A stretch of 5,822 nt of DNA from NCBI GenBank assembly GCA_028293095.1, contig JAQGPK010000190.1, positions 1 through 5,822 of the forward strand, given 5' to 3'. Each line of letters starts with the position of its first letter. The stretch's first letter is position 1. Shown piece after piece: positions 1 to 5,734 of the stretch. A model generated the notes under the pieces. That model saw only the letters and a program-made list of their open reading frames with translations, was not told the DNA's origin and searched no databases. Made by a program: the position numbers and the translations under genes. This DNA comes from Chlamydiia bacterium (GTDB taxonomy: Bacteria > Chlamydiota > Chlamydiia > Chlamydiales > FEN-1388).

Positions 1-175
1 TCTAGCCCCTCAAGTACAGATTACCTTCCTTGGTATGGGCCTTAAATCTTGGCTCGCGCTCTTTATCGTCTGTGTCGGCTGGACACCACTTGTCGAACAG
101 ATGAGCATCGAAATTGTCGTCTGGCTGCGCCAGTTCAAAGAACTCGTCCAGGAGCTCGCTGCTGGGCAAGCCTAA
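1..175 (+). CDS. sctT: Type III secretion export-gate protein SctT, C-terminal end (5' partial)
   Basis: This is the end of an open frame that enters from the left edge (codons in phase with base 2, TAA at 173-175), leaving 57 residues. They begin with an Ala-Pro-Gln-Val segment, followed by Phe-Leu-Gly-Met-Gly-Leu-Lys-Ser, a hydrophobic membrane stretch (Trp-Leu-Ala-Leu-Phe-Ile-Val-Cys-Val-Gly-Trp) and a short amphipathic tail. The 'APQ...F..GM.LKS' pattern just before the last membrane helix is characteristic of the SctT/YscT/SpaR/FliR family. In that family the protein joins SctR and SctS in the inner-membrane export gate of the type III secretion system. The non-flagellar form is preferred because of the 'GM.LKS' wording and the setting, but FliR cannot be fully excluded from 57 residues. 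In Chlamydia, sctT (cdsT) follows sctR and sctS, so those genes would be expected to the left. The segment is clearly richer in G+C (about 52%) than everything downstream. Confidence 0.82.
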   Translation, partial: LAPQVQITFLGMGLKSWLALFIVCVGWTPLVEQMSIEIVVWLRQFKELVQELAAGQA

Positions 176-210
176 CTTTTGTGAGGCTTGCGTTTATATG
201 TTTATTTTTT
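166..210 (+). terminator. Probable rho-independent terminator after sctT
   Basis: GCAAGCCT at 166-173 pairs perfectly with AGGCTTGC at 184-191, giving an 8-bp G+C-rich stem with a 10-base loop. It is followed by a T-rich flank (bases 192-210) that ends in a run of six T. The left arm lies in the last codons of sctT and includes the first base of its stop codon. This is the expected place for a terminator that closes a secretion-gene operon and separates it from the next gene. The T-tract is interrupted by G and A, so termination may be incomplete. Confidence 0.6.
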
Positions 211-273
211 AAATCTACCATTCACCTCTTCTGCTCCTATTTCTTTTCTCCTAGCGTTAAATCTATTAAATCT
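209..273 (+). repeat. Three copies of TTAAATCT upstream of the 349-residue gene
   Basis: TTAAATCT occurs at 209-216, 257-264 and 266-273. The first two copies extend to TTAAATCTA, and the last two form a near-tandem pair with a 9-base period, directly before a TATATA box. The position would suit an operator or promoter element. However, the octamer is AT-rich and also occurs at 42-49 inside sctT and near 2873 inside the 1009-residue gene, so chance is a real alternative. Confidence 0.35.
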
Positions 274-282
274 CTATATAAA
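252..282 (+). promoter_or_regulatory. Weak candidate promoter for the 349-residue gene
   Basis: A -10-like box, TATATA/TATAAA, lies at 275-282. About 17 bases upstream there is only a poor -35 match (around 252-259). Transcription starting some seven bases downstream of the box would leave a leader of about 20 bases that contains the ribosome binding site at 296-302. A promoter is expected here because of the terminator at 166-210, and chlamydial housekeeping promoters often match the consensus poorly, but the sequence support is modest. Confidence 0.28.
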
Positions 283-295
283 AAATTTTATTATT

Positions 296-302
296 AGAGA
301 GG
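296..302 (+). promoter_or_regulatory. Ribosome binding site that decides the start at 308
   Basis: AGAGAGG ends at base 302, followed by two successive ATG codons at 305 and 308. The gap is two bases to the first and five to the second, so the second ATG is better placed. The two choices differ by one methionine. Confidence 0.6.
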
Positions 303-307
303 TAATG

Positions 308-1357
308 ATGTCTATTCCTGCAGAATTACGTGGCGCAAAAATACGCATTCATAAAGATCGTATGTTTCCAGATCTTGACACGCAAAAAAGCCATAAAGGG
401 CATAAGGGAATCAAACTCATTACAAATCCTATTAGACGCCTCATCGGCAACTATTTCGAAAGTACACTCGATGTGGCACTCGATGGAAAAGTCTATACTG
501 TCGGGAAAAGAAGCGCTGAAGAATTTTTAAAACGCAATGTTCCAGGAATTGAAAACCAGCCGTTACCTGCCAATAAAATTGCAGAACTTCTACAATTCTA
601 TGCTAATAAAAAAATCGTGCTTATCGACCCACAACATTTTGCAGGCTCAAAAGAGCAATTTGAAAACTTTTTTGAAGAGCTTAACACAATTCCTGGGATT
701 GATCTTCCAGAAAATTTTAATAAAATTTTAGGGAAAGTAAAATCAAATAATGGCATCTATACAATTCCTCGGGAAAGGTTACTGCATAAAATTGTAGAAG
801 AAATGCAGCCATCAAAACTAAAAAGGGCAAAAGCAAAAGTCCATGTGACTGAAGTAAAAGATTTTGCCGCAGAGATCTTGAAAAAATCGATAGACCATCT
901 CCAGCTGCGCCTTTCAACAGCTCAAAAGAAAATGGACGAACTCTCTCGTACGATGAAACCTCCCGTAAAGATTTCAAAACGGGGAACTAAAGGGTCTGCT
1001 AAAATTCACACGCTCCATGAAAAAATCCCCTCAAAAAACTTTGTCGCAATAAGTATTGCTGCTCTGCAGAATCACTTGGCAGAAGCTGCAAAAGCACATA
1101 AAAGCCCTAAACTTACAGGAAATGACTATTTAGAAATCTTCCTAAGTCTCGAAGAGCAAGGCTTTATTAGTATTCCGAAAGATTTTACTGCTTTTCTCAA
1201 GCAGTATAAAAATGACATTATTCCATTGGGCGCGAAAACAGTTACTCGTATTCTAGACTGGATCAACAATCCGCCAAGCTTTAAAAAAAGCCTCGAATCG
1301 GTCGCTCACAAAGAGGCCTTTGCTTTCTTGCGCCGAATGTTTGAAGAGGAAAAATAA
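308..1357 (+). CDS. Unrecognised basic, cysteine-free protein (349 aa)
   Basis: No known family is recognised. The frame is open further upstream to a TTG at 188, but that codon lies inside the terminator stem, and the region before 305 translates as an unlikely Phe/Leu/Ser-rich stretch. The start at 308 has a proper ribosome binding site. The product is Lys-rich and contains no cysteine. Residues 1-38 are basic and His/Lys-rich. Residues 39-165 look like a mixed alpha/beta part ('Pro-Ile-Arg-Arg-Leu-Ile-Gly', 'Gly-Lys-Val-Tyr-Thr-Val-Gly-Lys-Arg'). Residues 165-215 are helical and coiled-coil-like. Residues 216-245 form a basic, Pro/Gly/Ser-containing linker, and 246-349 a helical C-terminal part ending in Glu-Glu-Glu-Lys. 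No signal peptide or membrane helix is visible. It stands alone between the sctT terminator and a convergent operon, with its stop three bases from the stop of the opposing gene. A role linked to secretion or to the host is possible from context only. Confidence 0.85.
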   Translation: MSIPAELRGAKIRIHKDRMFPDLDTQKSHKGHKGIKLITNPIRRLIGNYFESTLDVALDGKVYTVGKRSAEEFLKRNVPGIENQPLPANKIAELLQFYANKKIVLIDPQHFAGSKEQFENFFEELNTIPGIDLPENFNKILGKVKSNNGIYTIPRERLLHKIVEEMQPSKLKRAKAKVHVTEVKDFAAEILKKSIDHLQLRLSTAQKKMDELSRTMKPPVKISKRGTKGSAKIHTLHEKIPSKNFVAISIAALQNHLAEAAKAHKSPKLTGNDYLEIFLSLEEQGFISIPKDFTAFLKQYKNDIIPLGAKTVTRILDWINNPPSFKKSLESVAHKEAFAFLRRMFEEEK

Positions 1358-1360
1358 GGC

Positions 1361-2659
1361 TCAAGTTGAAAGGCGTTCGCCAAGTGCAGAGGCTTTTCTA
1401 AGTAGATCCTCACTTTTGTCTAAACTCTCTGTTTGAAGACAACGAGTGAGAGCTTCAATCAGCTGATCTAATTCTTTGAGATCAGCTGCATTCATAGGAA
1501 GTGGGGTTTTAAACTTCTGCAATTCATGAATTGTGTGCTGAATAGTACAGATAGTTGTCGAAGCCTGAACTAATTTAGCCGCTAATATATCGATCCTAGA
1601 TTGAATATTTATCCGTATTGCGCTTGACTCTTCTAAGTTCATCGCATCGTTTTGTAAGTTTTCAACATCTAGACGCAACCTTGCTTCTATTTTAGAATCA
1701 AATATTGTATCAGCTCGGCATGCAGCAATCATTTCTTTTTCAGCTTGTACGAGTGAGGCATCAATTTTTTGAATTATCGCCTGCATCGCTTCCTCTTGTG
1801 CAGCAATAGGATCTACCCAATACTCTATTTCCTCTTCTCCGAGCGGTATTTCGCTTTCATCGCTCACTTGAGGCTCTTCAACAAGCGCTTCTTTAACAGC
1901 TTCAATACGTAGTAATTTTAGTGCATCTGGCTGATTATCTATGACAGAAACCGGATGTTTTATCTTAAGTTCTTCAATTTTTCGTATACATTTAGCATGA
2001 TTTTCCCATATTTCTCGAATTGATTTAAGAGACTCGCTGTCTTGATCCCACGAAACTTCTGATAAGATTTTTTTTAATTGATCACTATCAAGCAGCTGCA
2101 TATTTTTAAGGAGAATAGCCTCATCTTCTAGAGATATATTCTTATTTAAATCCGCTTCTAATTTTTTATAACGCCCCCCAATACTCGATAGACTCGACCA
2201 GTTCAAACTTGGCAATTCTTGCTTTTTTTTCTCATTAATAATTTTACTAAGCTGATTACCAATTTTCTTTAAACACTCCAATTTCTTAAGAGTTGCAGTA
2301 TCAATTCCTTTATCATTTGTAAGTAGATCAGATCCTTTAATTCTATCAAAAGCCAGCCCCAGCTGCGTATAATTCGGCACAAACTCAAAATGTTTTTTAC
2401 CAAATACCCTATCAAAAAAATAACGAATCTTCTCTCCCCAGCCTTCCGGTTTACGGATAAAGGTAAGGGTTTGCAACTCTTTTTGGCCAGTATCTTGAAT
2501 TCCCACGAGCAGAAATTTATTAGCGATAAATTTAACAGTATCTTCTGTAAGTACAGCATCGCCTTTAAGCTGCGCTTTCATCTTTTCATTTAAGAGAGGG
2601 TCAGTAAGTAAACTGTTATGAAGAGCCACTAAAGAAGCAAAACTTGTTACGGCTGACAT
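1361..2659 (-). CDS. Unrecognised acidic helical protein, candidate type III substrate (432 aa)
   Basis: No known family is recognised. The frame can also begin at a GTG at 2671, but that GTG lies inside the strong ribosome binding site (AGAGGTGGAG), which is six bases from the ATG at 2659, so the ATG is chosen. Residues 1-19 carry no acidic or basic side chain and are rich in Ser, Ala and Leu, compatible with a type III secretion signal. Residues 60-110 form a compact part with aromatic residues (Trp74, Phe81-Phe82, Phe91-Glu-Phe). Residues 120-260 are mostly helical, 261-285 form a strongly acidic linker (Glu-Glu-Pro, Gly-Glu-Glu-Glu), and 286-385 and 390-430 are long amphipathic helices suited to coiled coils. 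No membrane helix or enzyme motif is seen. It follows the 1009-residue gene by 15 bases and is surely co-transcribed with it. Two A8 tracts lie in the coding strand. The function is unknown; a secreted effector, chaperone-like partner or structural protein are all open. Confidence 0.9.
   Translation of the reverse strand: MSAVTSFASLVALHNSLLTDPLLNEKMKAQLKGDAVLTEDTVKFIANKFLLVGIQDTGQKELQTLTFIRKPEGWGEKIRYFFDRVFGKKHFEFVPNYTQLGLAFDRIKGSDLLTNDKGIDTATLKKLECLKKIGNQLSKIINEKKKQELPSLNWSSLSSIGGRYKKLEADLNKNISLEDEAILLKNMQLLDSDQLKKILSEVSWDQDSESLKSIREIWENHAKCIRKIEELKIKHPVSVIDNQPDALKLLRIEAVKEALVEEPQVSDESEIPLGEEEIEYWVDPIAAQEEAMQAIIQKIDASLVQAEKEMIAACRADTIFDSKIEARLRLDVENLQNDAMNLEESSAIRINIQSRIDILAAKLVQASTTICTIQHTIHELQKFKTPLPMNAADLKELDQLIEALTRCLQTESLDKSEDLLRKASALGERLST
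1460..1488. repeat. Perfect 10-bp inverted repeat inside the 432-residue gene
   Basis: CAGCTGATCT at 1460-1469 and AGATCAGCTG at 1479-1488 are exact reverse complements separated by nine bases. RNA from either strand could form a hairpin here. There is no T-run on either side, so it is not a typical terminator. It lies about 100 bases before the end of the 432-residue gene and encodes a helix (Ala-Asp-Leu-Lys-Glu-Leu-Asp-Gln-Leu). Confidence 0.7.
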
Positions 2660-2665
2660 GATAGA

Positions 2666-2675
2666 CTCCACCTCT
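2666..2675 (-). promoter_or_regulatory. Strong ribosome binding site of the 432-residue gene
   Basis: On the minus strand this reads AGAGGTGGAG, a close match to the anti-Shine-Dalgarno complement, six bases before the ATG at 2659. It overlaps the last base of the TAA of the upstream 1009-residue gene, so termination there and initiation here occur almost at the same spot. This favours translational coupling and decides the start in favour of the ATG over the in-frame GTG at 2671. Confidence 0.75.
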
Positions 2676-5600
2676 TATGTATAATTTGTATCTTTAATTT
2701 TCAGACCTGCTTCGAAGGTTGCTCCTACTTGAGCCGCCTGCGCTCTCATTGCAATAAAAGTTTTACGAGCTTCTAGATATTTTGTGTTTCGCAAGAACGC
2801 ATAACTTGGCATCCCATACCCTTTGGAAACTGTATTTAAAAGGATTTGAAAAATCTTTGTGGCGTAGTCGCTTTTAAATCTTTCTTTATTTTGATTTGTT
2901 AGCGTTTCCCAAGATTTTTTAAGCTGCTCGCCAAGCACTTGAAAACTTCTCGTTATTTCTAGACACTCTGTAGACTTACAAAGCTCTTGTATAATACTAA
3001 GTTGAAGAGTCTCTATTTTGACCGCTTTTACAAATGCTTCTCGAATTTTATCTGGATTGGTTTCAGTAGATTTTGCTAATTTTTCAAGCGCTTTTTTATT
3101 ATCACTTTCTGGAATCCTAGAAAGTATTTTTTTGTTAAATGCGTTGATAGACTGCTCACATTGAGACAGGTGTGTATTTATGAGTTCTTTTTCGGTTGTA
3201 TTGAATGGAATCTTATTGAGCTCGTTACGAACTGATTGAATAACAGCTGTTTTTTCCTGTGTGTGTAAAAAACCGCCAACTTCTCCTAGTACTTCTCGAG
3301 CACCCATCGCAAGAGCTGCGTCAGTTTCTTGTTGATAACGACAAGACAGCTCGTCATTTATCCATTTAAATTGTTTTACTTTGACTTGACACTCTTGAAT
3401 CAAATTTTCAGGTATTCCCATTTTTTTCAAATCTGCACTATTTGAAAGAAGCGATAAATAATTTTCAAGTTGCTCAGTTACTGTATTTTTAACATAATGG
3501 GGCCCTGCTATTTCAATTAACCGTATAATCACTGCATCAGCAAGAAGACGAAGTGGTTCACCTGGGTTTCTCTCATATATTTTCTTTATTTGATCAAATT
3601 TACTTTCGGTTTGAAGCTTCCAAAATTCGTTAAATCCTGGCTGAGTGATCTCGGCATATATTAATCCGTTAATCGCTTTAATAGGAGGAAGACTGTCCTT
3701 AAGATTGGTGCTTAGCTGTTTTGTTTCAGGCTTTTGTAATTCTTCAAGAAAGGCATCTTTGTCTAATTCTTTCAATCTATTCACTTGTTCATGAAGTTGT
3801 TTTACCTTTTCAGTTACTTCATGTTTTTCTTTTGTTAATTTTTTTATTTTTTCCTTAGCAGCCTCTACTATTTTCATTTCTTCACTAATTCCCAGTTTTT
3901 CATCTGAAACTAAAATCTTTCTCACCTCTTTGGGAAATAATTCAATAGCTTTGTCGTACCTATCAAGAAATTCAGAGACGAGCTTTTCCAATTTTTGAGG
4001 TTTCTCTAGGTTCTCTTGAATAACTCTCCCTATCTCTTTAAGTTTTTGAATAGCATGTATAAATTCAGGGGTTTCTTTCACACACACTTCAATATTTTTT
4101 TCGAGAACATTTTCGCTCTCTTTTAAATAACTATTAATATAAGGGTTAAAATCTATAATGAATACAGTCTCTGCTTGTTGTTTCAACGCTCCTTCACCTG
4201 TAGGGAGATCCTTAGGTTTAGGAGTAGTCTGCGGCTTAAAGCAGTTTTTTATTATATCGCCTATCTTTCGGATCTCTGCATACTGTTTTGCAGCTTCTTT
4301 ATAATCCTTACTTTTCATACTCTCAACAATTTTAAAAATTTCAGTAAATCCCTCAATAGCATCTTTTTTCGTGTAACTTCTAATATAAACGCCAATTACC
4401 TCTTTTAATCCTGAAACTTCTCTAAGGAGGATGTCTAGCCCTCTTCTCTGAATAATAGCCTCGACACTTTTTTTAGGAGCTTCTTGTTTTTCTCCATTTT
4501 CAGCAAACATACATCTAGCCACTTCCTTCATCAGAAGAGCCGCTGCTTGGCTTAAACTTCTTGGGTTTGCAAATACCTTTTCCATGTCTGCCTGATTTTT
4601 AGGATCCAGCGCACCTCCTAAATAAATTTTTGCTAATTTTTCCTCTTCAGGAGTAAGCTCGAGAAATTTTTGAGCTAATCCGATTTCTTTCGCTTTAGTC
4701 TCCAACTCTTTAGCAGTAGCTGTCAACGCTCCATTCTCTGGCTGTAGCTTGCAGATTTGCTGTAATTTATGAAGCTCTACAAGGGCTTTAGAATAATCTC
4801 CAATATCATGCACGTCAGAGGCATACTTAAGGTACTGATCTATCTTCTTTTGACAGTCAGTGATGGCATAGTAGCTATCTTTTGATAAAGCTTTTAAAGC
4901 TTGCAATTCCTTCTCGATCTTCTCAATTTCTGCATGCGGCTTCCCACCACTTACATCTTTAAGAAGTTGTAAAGCAGTTGTGGAAACATCCAAATCTTTT
5001 TGAAAATCAGAAAATGCTTTTGGCTTTGTAAAAATTTCTTTAAGATGCGTATCCAGAAGTGTCATTTTATTAGTGAAATTTTTTTCGAGAGCTTGTCTTT
5101 GGACATCAGAGATATTGGCAACCTGCTTTTTTGCGGATATGGAAGAAGGGGGTGCAACACTAGCAGATAATGGCTGCGCTTTTTTAGCCTGAATTTGCGC
5201 GACTATTTTTTCATGAAAAAGTTTTTTAAACGCAACAGCACTTTTTAATTGAGAAATTGTTGATTCAACTGATGCGATGCCATATGTATCTGCAGCAATT
5301 TTGCACTTTTCAACAGTCGAAGCAAGACAAGTAATAGTGCTTCCTACCTGCTCTGTGATTTCCCGACTTAATCCATCTTTAAGTATCACATTATTTAGCT
5401 CTTGAATAGACACTTGAAGATCTTTTACCGTTTTTTCAAGATGTTCTTTATCGGCATCTCCTAGGACTAAAGTACCATACTGTTGCTGAATCTTTGTAGA
5501 AAATGCAGTCACTACTTTCAATGATTCAAGACGCTCAGCCTGTATTTTACTCAGCGGATTTTTAGCCTGCGTTGATCCTTTATTCAGCTGTAAAGCCGCT

Positions 5601-5704
5601 GTCTTCGTAGTGAGGCGATCGATATCTGAAGATGTAGCGGGCTTTGCAGACACTGGCTGCTGTTTGCTCGGCTCTGGCGATGATTCAGGTCTTATACTAC
5701 TCAT
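2675..5704 (-). CDS. Unrecognised large coiled-coil protein, candidate type III effector (1009 aa)
   Basis: No known family is recognised. The ATG at 5704 is the only start near the 5' end of the frame; the next methionine is residue 214. No clear Shine-Dalgarno sequence precedes it. Residues 1-26 form a disordered tail with eight Ser and five Pro, of the kind seen at the N-terminus of type III substrates. Predicted helical blocks follow: about 51-175, a Pro/Ser linker 176-198, 200-400, a short Lys/Glu linker 402-412, 413-488, a Pro/Lys linker 489-506, and 510-1000. The clearest coiled coil is 606-660, rich in Lys/Glu heptads. Two short TPR-like helix segments are visible: 299-325 (Gly-Asp-Tyr-Ser-Lys-Ala-Leu) and 463-484 (Lys-Asp-Tyr-Lys-Glu-Ala-Ala). 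No membrane helix, nucleotide-binding loop or catalytic motif is seen. It heads a pair with the 432-residue gene 15 bases downstream and may follow the partial gene 30 bases upstream. A cytosolic scaffold or structural protein is the main alternative to an effector. Confidence 0.93.
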   Translation of the reverse strand: MSSIRPESSPEPSKQQPVSAKPATSSDIDRLTTKTAALQLNKGSTQAKNPLSKIQAERLESLKVVTAFSTKIQQQYGTLVLGDADKEHLEKTVKDLQVSIQELNNVILKDGLSREITEQVGSTITCLASTVEKCKIAADTYGIASVESTISQLKSAVAFKKLFHEKIVAQIQAKKAQPLSASVAPPSSISAKKQVANISDVQRQALEKNFTNKMTLLDTHLKEIFTKPKAFSDFQKDLDVSTTALQLLKDVSGGKPHAEIEKIEKELQALKALSKDSYYAITDCQKKIDQYLKYASDVHDIGDYSKALVELHKLQQICKLQPENGALTATAKELETKAKEIGLAQKFLELTPEEEKLAKIYLGGALDPKNQADMEKVFANPRSLSQAAALLMKEVARCMFAENGEKQEAPKKSVEAIIQRRGLDILLREVSGLKEVIGVYIRSYTKKDAIEGFTEIFKIVESMKSKDYKEAAKQYAEIRKIGDIIKNCFKPQTTPKPKDLPTGEGALKQQAETVFIIDFNPYINSYLKESENVLEKNIEVCVKETPEFIHAIQKLKEIGRVIQENLEKPQKLEKLVSEFLDRYDKAIELFPKEVRKILVSDEKLGISEEMKIVEAAKEKIKKLTKEKHEVTEKVKQLHEQVNRLKELDKDAFLEELQKPETKQLSTNLKDSLPPIKAINGLIYAEITQPGFNEFWKLQTESKFDQIKKIYERNPGEPLRLLADAVIIRLIEIAGPHYVKNTVTEQLENYLSLLSNSADLKKMGIPENLIQECQVKVKQFKWINDELSCRYQQETDAALAMGAREVLGEVGGFLHTQEKTAVIQSVRNELNKIPFNTTEKELINTHLSQCEQSINAFNKKILSRIPESDNKKALEKLAKSTETNPDKIREAFVKAVKIETLQLSIIQELCKSTECLEITRSFQVLGEQLKKSWETLTNQNKERFKSDYATKIFQILLNTVSKGYGMPSYAFLRNTKYLEARKTFIAMRAQAAQVGATFEAGLKIKDTNYT

Positions 5705-5734
5705 ACATGTACCATTGAAGTATTTATTATTTTT

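Noticed and set aside
49..297. Plus-strand 82-codon open frame over the sctT end
   Set aside because: It is out of frame with the recognisable SctT sequence, is Arg/Cys-rich and runs into the non-coding gap.
188..307. Extension of the 349-residue gene upstream to a TTG at 188
   Set aside because: The TTG lies in the right arm of the sctT terminator, has no ribosome binding site, and the added residues are an uncharacteristic Phe/Leu/Ser-rich stretch. AGAGAGG at 296-302 supports the start at 308.
1286..1325. Stem of GCCTC and GAGGC near the end of the 349-residue gene, followed by a T-rich stretch
   Set aside because: Only a 5-bp stem with an 18-base loop, inside coding sequence; too weak to call a terminator.
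2269..2593. Overlapping open frames on both strands within the 432-residue gene
   Set aside because: They are short, lack ribosome binding sites and are shadows of a long frame with consistent protein-like composition.
2660..2671. GTG start at 2671 for the 432-residue gene
   Set aside because: The GTG is part of the ribosome binding site itself; the ATG at 2659 has optimal spacing.
4175..4408. 77-codon plus-strand open frame opposite the 1009-residue gene
   Set aside because: It is antisense to a convincing long gene, Phe/Leu/Ile/Ser-rich from AT-rich complement, and has no upstream signals.
4884..4905. Doubled AAAGCTT in the 1009-residue gene
   Set aside because: A short, imperfect repeat of AT-rich codons without context; expected by chance.
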